Source: Endomicrobium sp. (GTDB lineage Bacteria; Elusimicrobiota; Endomicrobiia; Endomicrobiales; Endomicrobiaceae). Taken from it: a DNA stretch of 7,521 nucleotides. The notes below the pieces were generated by a model. It was given only the letters and a program-made list of their open reading frames with translations, had not been told where the DNA came from and made no database searches. This document shows positions 1 through 7,521 of the stretch, one piece after another; position 1 is the first letter of the stretch, and the number at the start of each line of letters is the position of its first letter. The translations under genes were made by a program, and so were the position numbers. The stretch spans positions 1 through 7,521 of the forward strand of contig JAISLV010000135.1 of NCBI GenBank assembly GCA_031277075.1, given 5' to 3'.

Positions 1-420
1 TAATGTCTTTTCGTAATCTCTATTTACCAAAGTTCCAGCTACGCCATATTTAACTAAAACTTTTTCCGCTGCCGCTTTAAGCAATATTTCTTGTTTTATT
101 TCTATTTCGTCTTGCGAAATATTTGTTTCTATTTGCGTCAAAAACGCGCTGAAAGCTCCAGCCCTGTCGGCAGCTATAATTTCTTCCAAAAATTTGTAAT
201 TTTTGTCTTTTAAAGCCGTCTTTATCGCGTCAACTTCCTGCGCGCTAAACTCGGGCGTAGTTTTAATAGCGTAAACCGTATTTATTATTGATTCGTCGGA
301 ATACATATCAGCCTTGCTTATCAAATTCAATAACCCGCTCCCACCCAGCAAAAACCTCTTTATAACGCTTTTTTCCATTAAACTGTCTTTTCTGAAATTT
401 TTATATAAATTTGTAATTTC
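1..420 (-). other. Helical segment running off the left edge (residues 2368-2507)
   Basis: The last 140 residues in view are mostly amphipathic helix, with a small hydrophobic glycine-containing patch FLLGGSGLLNLI (about 2390-2401) that is too short for a confident membrane span. Later helices are rich in Lys, Glu, Ala and Ile. No stop codon occurs before position 1, so the protein continues. No domain recognised. Confidence 0.5.
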
Positions 421-3400
421 CGTGTCTCTGATTATTTTTATTCCGCTATTTTGCGACAATTTCTTTTCAAGCGCGGAAACGTTTGCATAACCTTCAATCA
501 TATCGGCTTGCGTTTCATTATTTAAATAAAAATCTCTTATCAAAAGTTTCCCTTTGCTTTTATAAATGTATCCGTCAAAACCGATTTCTTTTATTTTCTC
601 AATATCAGCGTTTTGTTCGGGCGTTTCTTTCAAAGAAGACTTGCCCTTTTGCGCCAATTCTGTTATATTATTGACGTCGCCGAGCTTTACCTCTTGTTCT
701 TGCAAGAGGGTTAGGATGGGCAGGGTTTCGTCCCTCTCTACCTTGTTAGCCTCGGCGATTTTGTTTTTATTTACCGCAAGCAATCCGCTAATATTCTTTT
801 TTACATCGGCATATGCAAAAGTGTACATCGACGCTAAAAATGTTCCATCTTTTTGCGCTCTTAAAATAATTCCCTCAAATCCTATTTGATTTTCATTGTT
901 CCTTGTCGTAAAATCCGTCAATACGACTATGCTGTTATAATATGATTCAAATAATGCCAGCGGATTTTCTATATAATCCATAATATTTTCTATTACTTGC
1001 CAAGACTGCTGATGTTTATCTCTTATTTTAGCAAGAGCGTCTAAATCCGTAATAACTCTGCCGTAAAGCCCGAAATTTCTATACCATTGCGGCATTTCCC
1101 CAATATTTACATCTTCCTTATAACTTAAATTTCCCTGCCTAAATCTATTTAAATAACTTTTAAAAATTTGTTTTAATTGTTCCTTGCGGCTCATCTCTTG
1201 CGCTTTTTGTTTATCTTCTTGCGCGTCTGTAAAATCCGCTATAACTTTCAGCCCGCTTGCGCGCGCGGCGTCTAAAAACTTTTTTATATCCGCTTCATTT
1301 TTAAACATTGCTTTTAAAGTTTCATAATTTAAAATTATCTGCCCGTTTCCTATGCTTTTAAATTCCCCTAACTTTTCTTCAAAATCTTTCGCGTCTAATA
1401 GATTGTCAAAGAAATAATAAATGTTTTGCACTTGCGCCTGTCTTTGCGCTCTCTGTATATCGTTTGCGGCGGCTATAAAATCCGGCAGGCGGTCTTGAAT
1501 TTCAATGTCCTGAACTGCTATAGCAAGTTTTGCGCGCCCGTTTTCATCGTAAGAAAATGCGGTTTTTTTGGCGGCATAATCTATAAAAGACCAATTTATG
1601 TTTATTTTTGCAGGCAAATTTTCAACGCCCGCTTTCTTTAAAAGTTCCGATAAAGCTCTTGCTATTTTCTTATTTTCTTCAGGCAGCGATTTTTCAACTT
1701 CCCCCTCTCTTGCTCCATTTACAAACAAAACAAAAGTTCCCGTCTTTACGCTAACCCAAAGCGTTTGCCCAGAACTCGTTTTAATCCCCGTATTTATAAA
1801 TCCCGCTTCTTTAGGGTTTACAGGAAGCTCGTTTATAAGAACGGCGGGCATTGTTATCTCTACGTCGGACGCCGCTTTTATCTGTTCTTTTGACATAGCC
1901 GCTAATCCTTGCAAATTTACCCGCCCTTCAAAAAATCTCAAGCCTATATCGGCTTGCGCCGCCGTATAATTGTCAGCGCGAATTTTACCAGACATCAAAA
2001 CAGGAACGCCGACCATTTTCTTTGCCGCGCCTTTTATAAAATTTGTTATCTCGTTTTGCGTTGAAGGCGCAAACGTTCCTTTGTCTGAATAAAGTTCTGG
2101 GAAAATCATTTCAGAAACGCGCGCTGTAAAACTGTCCGCGCTATCGACGCTTCCTATATCAGAGTAAAAACGCGAACTGATTTTTTTATTTCCGATTGAA
2201 GCCTCAAAATATCCTGCGGTATATTCGCCGTCTTTATCTTGCTCCGTAGTATAAAATCTGCGCAGGGTAAGAATTTCATTTTCCGATAAATATATCGTTT
2301 TTACCGAAGAATATTTGTCCTGCGTAAAATTTTTGATTTGTTCTTCAATAGGTCTTGCAAGTTCAAGCGTTTCGTCTTTGGAAATATCTGAGCCTAACAT
2401 AAGTTTTGCCTCAGAATGCGTAAGATTATAAACAGTATGCGCTATAACGTTTGCTAAAACCCCAGCTCCTGCAGCTATTGCCGCAACCGCAAAAAACGGC
2501 AGCGAAGTAGACGCCGCAGCCAAAAAACCCGCAACTGAAAAACCTAACATCGTAGACGTCAAAATCGCTATCGCTCCTTTTGTTCTTGTTTCATATTCTT
2601 TGCTCAACATTACTTCAGGCGTCACATTTTCATAGTGCATATCGACAAATTTGTTATATAGCATAGAATGCGGAAGTTCTAATAAAGACATTATCACGGT
2701 TCTAAATATTTTGTTTGTTATACCGAGTTTATCAACAAAAGCGTCTGTCTTAGGAAGCGAAAGTTTGCTGCTATTAGGGTTAAGCCTTACTACTTTGCCG
2801 TCCGCGCTGATTTCGTAGTCTCTGGCGGCGTTTTTTATAACTTCGTCGTTTTTTAACGCGTCTATTATTCTATATGCGCCTGACGCGGTCTTTGTTGCCT
2901 GCGATATGGGATACTCTATAATCTCTATATATTTTTGCATTATGCGGTATCTAAGCTCTACGCCTGCGTCCTGCAAGAAAATTACATGACTTCCTTCACC
3001 GCTGGTTAATTCAACGTCTTTATACGAATTGTTAGAGCTGAAACTTAAAACAAAAGGCAATTCCCTCACCGCCGCTATTATGTCAAATTTGTCTTCTTTG
3101 GCTGAATAATACGCCGCTTTAACTATTAAAGCCGTCATAAGTATTTCTGCGGCTATTGAACTTGAATATGGGTTTTTATCGCTGATAAATTTTTTATCTG
3201 AAATAATTCTGTCGGCTATTTCCGCCATTTCTTTTAGTTCTTCTTCGGTAAATAAAGTCTTTATTTCGTATTTCTCTTTCGCTTCTTTTAGACGCTCCGA
3301 CTCGGCTTTAAATGCTTCCTTATTTAAAGCGGTAGATACCATTTTAAACATTGCTTTTGTAACAAAATCGCTATTATCCTTATCAAACATTATATCCGCT

Positions 3401-6400
3401 TCCGTTTGCCCGCGGCTTGACAAAACTTTCAAAGCGTAAAGCCTAAATCTCGGGTCTATATCTTTTGATTTGATAGTTGAATACAAAACCTCAATTTGAG
3501 TTTTTCTAAAAATAGAGTAAGTTCCTATTTCGTAAGGCAAATGTTCGCTTATAATATGTTTAAGCACTTCATTTATAGCTTTCGTCGTTTTAAGAAAGTT
3601 ATAATAATTTCTTTTTTGCTTTGCATCCAAAAACCTGTCAAGCGGAGCAAAAGAAAATGTTCTCTTTATAATTGCATATTCATTTTCAAATATTTGCGCC
3701 GCAACATGACCGTAAGTTTTTTTATCAACAATTTCTTCAAGTAAGGAATCAGAATAAAATTGACCTGACTTAGTAAAACCCCTTGCCATATCTGCATATG
3801 GTATTACTAACTCTGATATCATTTTGTTTAGTTTAAGTAGCTTCTCATTCTGCTTTCCTTTATATGCCGTATCTATTTCTTTTATCCTCGCTAAATCGCG
3901 TCTATAATTTAATTCTATAATATCTAATAGCCTATTTTCTTTTAACATCTTTGCTTTGATTTCTTCCGCAGAATTATCTACTGCGATAAGATGTTTCATA
4001 TAAAAATATTGCAAATGCGAAGTGTCTGCGTCTTTATATATGTCGTATAATATCAAGTCAAAAATTTTATCGCTGACGTCAAAACCTTTGTTAAGCACAG
4101 ACCTCTCATAAAAAAGCCCGATATTCCATAAATAATCCTCTCTAAGCTGCTGCCCGTCCGCATATCTTTCAGGGTGAAGTATTACTTCTTTTATAGCTTG
4201 CACGTCGCTTAAAAATCCGTCTATTTCTTTTCTCAACTCCGAAACCACTATGTCGTTTGACATTCCTCTGTATCTTCTAAACATCGCATCTAATTCTTCA
4301 GAGTTCATTTTTGTTTTACCTTCCCCGTGAATTAAATTATAAATTGTATGAACCGATATATTCCCTAACATCCCTGTAACAATACCAATACTTGCAATTG
4401 CCAAAGGAGGCATAAGCAAAGTTGAAGATATGGCAATTCCTATAGTAAGTCCAAACAGCGTAGAAAACAGTATATTCCTTGCGCCGCCCAACCTTGTTTG
4501 ATAGTCTTGGCTTGTTTTTATTTCGTCCGTTATTTCTTCGTAATGTTTATCTGCAAATTTATTTATACTAAAAGTGAACGGAAGCTCCAGAAAAGACACT
4601 ATTACGTTTCTCAATATTTTATTGTTTATGCCTAATTTATCAACAATATTTTTTGAAGATTTAAGTGTAAGTCCATATGTCCCTGTCCGTTGCGGAGCAT
4701 AATCGCGGTTATTTACAGCAGCGTATTTAGAATAAGGATCTACTTCTTTTGGAAGAACGAAGTTTATGATTCTAATAATTTTTGATTTATCTTCATCGGA
4801 AATTTTACTGTCTTTGTCGATTTCGCTAATAATTTTTTCTGCCGTATATCCGGGAAATTTTTCAGAAAGAATTTTTTTCAATATATACGTCATATAATTT
4901 ATAAAAATATTAACGCCATTGTCAGTTTTATTTGTTTGATTTTTACCAAAGGTGTTTTCCTCAGTACTTTCTGTATTTATGGATAAATTGTCAAGAATAT
5001 TTTTAAATTTTATAATAAAATCTATCAAATTAAATTCTGCATTATCCGAGTAATATAAAATATATTTTTTAAAATCTTCACAAAGTTCTTGAACGTCGCT
5101 CACGCTTTTAAAATCCGGGGCAAAGCCCGCAAGTCGTATAATTTCCCCCGCACCGTTAGGTCTTAACCACAAAATGTCAACTTGTTTCTGTTCTCTATTT
5201 ACAGTTATATAATAGTAAGCTGTCGTTTTTTTATCCGTTTCGTCAATCACGGGAACAACAAAAGCGCTTTCATTTGTTTCCGCCTGTTCTTTAAATCTTT
5301 CAATAACGTCTTGGTTTTTGTATTTCCTTTCGCTAAAAATTCTTGCGGATATTTTTTCCTGCTCCGATTTGATATCGCTCACGTCTTCTGAAAAAAAGTG
5401 CATAGCGTTTTCTATGGCAGACTGAAGATATGCGCCGCCGTTTTGCAGACCGTCTGACGAAAACGGCTTGAGTTTTGCAAAATTCATAAAAATAATTTGC
5501 ATAAATGCGAGCTTTTTACCTTTCCTAAACTTTTTAGGAAGAAAAGCCTTAAAATCTTCTGCCGATTTGACCTCGTTAAAAACATTAGGGGTTTGGGCAA
5601 TTTTTGAATACACCTCTAATATATCGTCTTCTGTAATTCCTGCTTTTTCCACATCATCCGTATCTATCTTCATTTCACTCTTTGATAACAAAAACTCCAT
5701 AGTATTTACTTTCTTTCCTTCATCAGACAATGCCCACTTCAATTCTTTAATAATGTCAGAGCTTCTTAATTTGTCTGCTTCGTATAAAAATTTGCCCAAA
5801 CTTTTCATCAAGTTTTCGTTTTCTTTGGAAGAAATAATATTTTCGACGCCTTTAAGACTTTTTAATACGCCTGCGACTATTTCCCCATTTCCGGCTGAAT
5901 TTTTAATGTCTTCTATAGCTTTGTCGTCAAGAGCCGATACAACGGATATTATTTTATCATACTTGCCTCTGTCCATCTTTTGCAACAAAGTAAAAGCGTC
6001 GGAACTTCCTACATCGCCGTATAGGGCGTCAAAGATAATCTTTTTGTCATCTAAAATTTTAGTTCTTATATCATTAATCTGATTTTTCTTAAGATATGCC
6101 TCGCCTACGCCGATTATCGGAAATATTATTTCTTTTATGATTTTCTTAAACTCTTCGTCTAAACTTTCGCCAAGATATTGCTCTAGAGACGCTATAAAGC
6201 CCGTTTCGCCTTTTTTGATTGCAAGGCTTACGATGTCAAGAAATTCCTTTTTTGATGAGGCGTCAAAAATAACGGAAGTTTCTAAAATTTTTTCTATTTC
6301 TTTTATTTTACCTCTATTTGAAGTTTTATAGGCAATAGCTTTTTTTTCGTCGTTGCCAAAATATTCCGATATCTTATATATCTTTGTAAGCAAAACCTTT

Positions 6401-7521
6401 TTGTCTTCCGAAAAATTCTTTAACCGAGCTTCTTGCGCGCTTAAAGCGTTAATTTTTGTATCTGACGGAGCAAAAAACGCCTGCTCTATCGCATATTTAA
6501 TTTCGCCGTTTTCGGCAAATATCGGAATTTGCGAAGATATATTTGAAAATTTATCGTAGTCTTTCAAATATTTTATAACAGAAATCAAAGCTTGTTTTCT
6601 CTCTTCGTCGTTTTTATACAATACATTTATAAAGCCAGGCGTTTGTTTTTCAAAATCAAACATAATTTCAATAATTTCGTCTATTGCAGCCGATATATTT
6701 TTTTCGCCTAATTTTATGTCAATGCTAACGGGTAAAGACAAACCTAAATTTTCAAGTTCTTGCAAGAGCCATGCGCGTTCTGGCGTAGCGTCAGTTTTTA
6801 ACTTTCTTAAAAATTCTCTGCTTGCGCTATAACTTTCATTATATGCTTTTTTATCTTTCAAATATGCGATATGCCGCTTTCCGTAGCCCCCATAATTAAT
6901 ATCTCTATAACCTAAAATCAACTCATTTCCGATATGTATAAGATTGTAAACGGTATGCGCTATAACATTTGCCAAAACGCCTGCGCCTACCGCTATTGCG
7001 GCAACCGCCAAATACGATATAGACGTAAATATCGCGACCGAAAGCCCCGCCAGAACAAAACCCGCAAACGTAGACTTAAAAATCGCCGCCGCCCCGTTCG
7101 TTCTTTCCCTGTATTCTTTGCTTGCTATTATTTCTGGAGTAAGGTCTTCATAATGCAGTGCGACAAAAATATTCGCTGGAAGCAAAACAAACGGCAGCTC
7201 TATAAAAGAGATGAGAACATTCCTCAATATTTTATTTTTTACGCCCAATTTATCGACAAGTTTTTCCGTATTCAAAAGAGTAAGCGAAGAACTTGTATTC
7301 GGATATCCTTTATAAGCGGCGGAAAGCGTTGCGCTGGCAAACTGCTTAAGAGACCTCATTTCGCCTTTTAAATCAAATCTACTGTAAAATTTTCTTTCTA
7401 TGCCCGCCAATTTTTTACCGTCTGCGTCTGATATTTTTGACGTGAAATATCCTTCGCCGTCTTTAAAAAACTTTTCTAATTCCAGCGTTCTCCCGTTTTC
7501 TAAAAGAATTTTTTCATAATA
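1..7521 (-). CDS. Internal part of a giant multi-module membrane-associated protein, open at both ends
   Basis: The minus-strand frame is open across all 2,507 codons. At this base composition a random frame would meet a stop every few tens of codons, so this is a genuine coding sequence. No start or stop is visible, and no signal peptide can be judged because the N-terminus lies upstream of position 7521. The product is rich in Lys, Glu, Ile, Leu and Phe, mostly predicted helical, with one Cys (residue 814) and few Trp. Three homologous modules (residues 80-196, 951-1065, 1587-1702) each contain a hydrophobic hairpin and are separated by about 750 and 520 residues of mainly helical sequence. 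Downstream of the third come beta-rich and beta/alpha regions. Codon use is uniform apart from a short GC-rich patch at 677-758. I recognise no enzyme as a whole. I infer a giant, multiply membrane-anchored protein; substrate, partners and location of the soluble parts are unknown. A joined assembly error is possible but nothing in the frame suggests it. Confidence 0.95.
421..1560 (-). other. Alternating beta/alpha region, possibly a degenerate barrel (residues 1988-2367)
   Basis: The region repeatedly shows a hydrophobic strand followed by an amphipathic helix: AKLAIAVQDIEI, GQIILNY, SGLKVIADFTD (about 2089-2099), GRVITDLDALAKI, SIVVLTDFTT (about 2177-2186), GFEGIILRAQ, IGFDGYIYKSKG (about 2313-2324) and SGIKIIRDTE. 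Phrases such as DIKKFLDAARASGLKVIADF and IEKIKEIGFDGYIY resemble the helix-strand steps of TIM-barrel enzymes. This is a fold impression, not a family match. No conserved catalytic motif is evident, so it may be a non-catalytic relict. A GC-rich palindromic insertion interrupts it at 677-758. Confidence 0.3.
677..758. repeat. GC-rich palindromic mini-element inserted in frame in the giant gene
   Basis: This 82-base stretch is bounded by a perfect 8-base inverted repeat, TCGCCGAG (677-684) and CTCGGCGA (751-758). Inside are CCTCTTG (690-696) paired with CAAGAGG (703-709) over a 6-base loop, and AGAGGG (705-710) paired with CCCTCT (732-737) as an alternative stem. By hand count 45 of 82 bases are G or C (about 55%), against about 35% around it. 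On the minus strand it is read through without a stop, giving roughly residues 2255-2282 with codons rare elsewhere in the window (ACC, CTG, CCC, CTC, ATC, AGG). It falls in a loop-like part between two helices. It resembles REP-type or Rickettsia-palindrome-type elements that can insert into coding genes without breaking the frame; that class assignment is inference. Confidence 0.6.
1561..2154 (-). other. Mixed beta-rich region after U3 (residues 1790-1987)
   Basis: About 198 residues without a recognised family. Strand-like runs include VGVPVLMSGKIRAD (about 1829-1842), VEITMPAVLINELPV and, most clearly, TLWVSVKTGTFVLFVNG (about 1921-1937). A Lys/Glu-rich helix follows (EENKKIARALSELLKKAG) and then KININWSFIDY. 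The alternation of polar and hydrophobic residues suggests a compact soluble beta domain and not a helical spacer. No catalytic residues, metal ligands or sorting signals can be pointed out. Confidence 0.45.
2155..2295 (-). repeat. Beta-type DGE...RFYS motif, copy 2 (residues 1743-1789)
   Basis: Second copy of the motif. Visible matches are ILTLRRFY (1750-1757) against TLELEKFF, DGEY (1764-1767) against DGEG, GNKKIS against GKKLAG, and SRFYSDI (1783-1789) against RKFYSRF. It starts about 40 residues after module U3 ends, whereas copy 1 stands before U1, so the order of motif and module differs at the two places. It resembles a small beta-sheet domain; role unknown. Confidence 0.45.
2416..2763 (-). 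repeat. Membrane module copy U3 (residues 1587-1702)
   Basis: Third copy. Landmarks are FVDKLGITNKIFR (1595-1607), LLELP (1613-1617), MHYE (1628-1631), SKEYETR with E1642-xxx-R1646, then two hydrophobic segments (about 1653-1671 and 1675-1694) and ANVIAHTVYNL with H1695-xxx-N1699. The final 23 codons of the hairpin are nearly identical in protein to U1. The ExxxR and terminal HxxxN motifs on membrane helices resemble motifs 1 and 3 of CPBP (CAAX protease/Abi) intramembrane proteases. The usual double Glu is Lys-Glu here, and the middle FxxxH motif appears as FxxxG (F1661-G1665). If related, the copy is probably inactive. That link is inference; the repeat itself is directly visible. Confidence 0.88.
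2422..2490 (-). repeat. Near-duplicate DNA block in U3 (partner at 6940-7008)
   Basis: U3 counterpart of the U1 block, in the same orientation about 4.5 kb away. It encodes the same 23-residue helix with 22 residues identical. U2 does not share this DNA-level similarity. Direct repeats of this length and identity are a potential site for recombination that would delete U2 and the linkers while keeping the frame, since the spacing (4,518 bases) is a multiple of three. Confidence 0.85.
2764..4326 (-). other. Helical linker between U2 and U3 (residues 1066-1586)
   Basis: About 520 residues, soluble and predominantly helical. It starts with a charged MNSEELDAMFRRYRG stretch and goes on through long amphipathic helices rich in Tyr, Phe, Lys and Glu. 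A segment around residues 1355-1369 (DIDPRFRLYALKVLSS) resembles a HEAT-type helix by eye, though no regular repeat period is evident. The last part, about residues 1475-1586, turns more beta-like (around VVRLNPNSS just before U3), with a SGEGSHVIFLQDAG stretch near 1495. It shares no obvious sequence with the U1-U2 linker, so the modules are not part of one large tandem repeat. No catalytic motif recognised; function unknown. Confidence 0.55.
4327..4671 (-). repeat. Membrane module copy U2, the most divergent (residues 951-1065)
   Basis: Second copy of the module. It keeps IVDKLGINNKILRNV (959-973), FLELP (977-981), HYEE (993-996), an R-to-G stretch and HTIYNLIH (1058-1065). The (E/D)xxxR position reads D1006-xxx-R1010, with Asp where U1 and U3 have Glu. 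The hairpin region (about 1017-1057) is hydrophobic but differs in residues, including a Met-Pro-Pro in the turn, and ends GNISVHTIYNL instead of ANVIAHTVYNL. Length is 115 residues against 117 and 116. The flanking ends align without gaps to the other copies, which defines the module borders. The greater divergence suggests that U2 split off earlier than U1 and U3, or is under weaker constraint. Confidence 0.86.
4672..6933 (-). other. Long, mostly helical linker between U1 and U2 (residues 197-950)
   Basis: About 750 residues of the same reading frame with no membrane segment and no domain I recognise. Most of it alternates charged and hydrophobic residues as expected of amphipathic helices, for example FKKIIKEIIFPIIGVG near residues 461-476 and repeated Lys/Glu-rich helices between about 370 and 690. 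A beta-rich island sits at about residues 752-800, around YYYITVN and VDILWLR, followed by a GAGEIIRLAG stretch. The window's only cysteine (residue 814, codon at 5080-5082) lies just after it. A polar Asn/Thr/Glu-rich spacer near 849-864 probably marks a domain boundary. A dockerin or EF-hand look-alike (DKDSKISDEDK) near 890 lacks the required spacing of ligands. A soluble alpha-helical spacer or binding region is inferred. Confidence 0.6.
6934..7284 (-). repeat. Membrane module copy U1 (residues 80-196)
   Basis: First of three homologous protein modules. It opens with LVDKLG (residues 88-93), then NKILRNV and FIELP, a likely amphipathic or membrane-dipping helix. HYE follows at 123-125, then TPE and SKEYRER, giving E136-xxx-R140. 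Two hydrophobic segments follow, about residues 150-168 and 170-188, the second rich in Ala, Gly and Val and ending in ANVIAHTVYNL (H189-xxx-N193). By hand alignment about 68 of 117 positions match U3 (near 58%), with one one-residue gap; similarity to U2 is lower but runs the full length. The two hydrophobic helices make a membrane hairpin the simplest reading. The module has one extra residue just before HYE compared with U2 and U3. Function unknown; see U3 for the possible link to the CPBP protease family. Confidence 0.88.
6940..7008 (-). repeat. Near-duplicate DNA block in U1 (partner at 2422-2490)
   Basis: The final hairpin helix of U1 is 59 of 69 bases identical to the matching block in U3. 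Nine of the ten differences are at third codon positions and silent; one changes Ala to Val. The block encodes the conserved AVAAIA-GAGVLANVIAHTVYNL helix. Recent duplication, gene conversion or strong protein-level constraint could explain this. Confidence 0.85.
7375..7515 (-). repeat. Beta-type DGE...KFYS motif, copy 1 (residues 3-49)
   Basis: This segment reads as short beta strands: ILL, TLELEKFF, DGEGYF, then GKKLAG and RKFYSRF. It resembles the segment at 2155-2295: hydrophobic strand, LxLxxF(F/Y), an acidic turn with DGE, an aromatic strand, G(K/N)KK or similar, and (K/R)FYS followed by an Arg or Asp and a hydrophobic residue. It ends about 30 residues before module U1. The match is short and gapped, so homology is likely but not certain. 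It may be the end of a larger domain that begins beyond the window edge. Confidence 0.45.

Noticed and set aside
689..710. Hairpin that could be read as a transcription terminator
   Set aside because: It sits deep within an unbroken coding frame and has no following T-run on either strand at the right place.
1598..1969. Plus-strand open frame of about 120 codons, and the other plus-strand frames of 60-145 codons
   Set aside because: All overlap the giant minus-strand gene completely, share no motifs with known proteins, and are explained as antisense shadows.
4820..4856. DKDSKISDEDK, resembling a dockerin or EF-hand calcium loop
   Set aside because: The fifth ligand position is Lys and the twelfth is not Glu or Asp, and there is no paired second loop.
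5468..6082. Plus-strand open frame of about 200 codons rich in Ser, Phe, Leu and Ile
   Set aside because: It lies opposite the continuous minus-strand coding frame and its composition is what the reverse of Lys/Glu/Asp-rich codons gives. It has no convincing ribosome binding site or domain.
6756..6768. Thirteen bases identical to part of the palindromic element (GTTCTTGCAAGAG, also at 696-708)
   Set aside because: Here it encodes an ordinary LLQEL helix in the same frame, the surrounding GC content is normal and the outer inverted repeats are missing, so it is probably chance codon similarity and not a second element.
1..7521. CRISPR array, tRNA, rRNA, riboswitch or insertion sequence
   Set aside because: No regularly spaced short repeats, no tRNA-like or rRNA-like sequence and no transposase were seen; the whole window is accounted for by one coding frame.

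Overview
The whole 7,521-base window lies inside one protein-coding gene on the minus strand. The frame whose codons align with the window edges has no TAA, TAG or TGA from position 7521 down to position 1: 2,507 sense codons, with neither a start nor a stop in view. There is therefore no intergenic space, promoter, terminator, RNA gene or second gene here. The protein continues past both edges, so it is a giant protein of unknown total size. Residue numbers below count from the codon at 7519-7521 as residue 1.

Layout in the direction of translation: a short beta-type motif (7515-7375); membrane module U1 (7284-6934); a long, mostly helical charged stretch of about 750 residues (6933-4672); module U2 (4671-4327); a second helical stretch of about 520 residues (4326-2764); module U3 (2763-2416); a second copy of the beta-type motif (2295-2155); a mixed beta region (2154-1561); an alternating beta/alpha region (1560-421) carrying a small GC-rich palindromic insertion (677-758); and a final helical stretch (420-1).

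The main discovery is a homologous module of about 116 residues present three times, separated by long unrelated sequence. Each copy has a VDKLG-NKI-R-ELP opening, an HYE motif, an (E/D)xxxR motif and a predicted two-helix membrane hairpin ending in HT(V/I)YNL. The (E/D)xxxR and HxxxN motifs recall the CPBP (CAAX protease/Abi) intramembrane protease family, but key catalytic positions look lost, so a structural membrane anchor is at least as likely. The picture is a giant protein stitched to a membrane at several points, with large soluble segments between. It has a single cysteine in 2,507 residues.

The DNA is AT-rich (roughly 35% GC by eye) and prefers AAA, ATA, AGA, GAC, GGC and GCG codons. 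Low GC plus a giant multi-domain ORF would fit an Elusimicrobiota (Endomicrobium-like) or Omnitrophota bacterium, but this is a tentative guess from style, not from a marker gene. No function can be assigned to the full protein from this slice.
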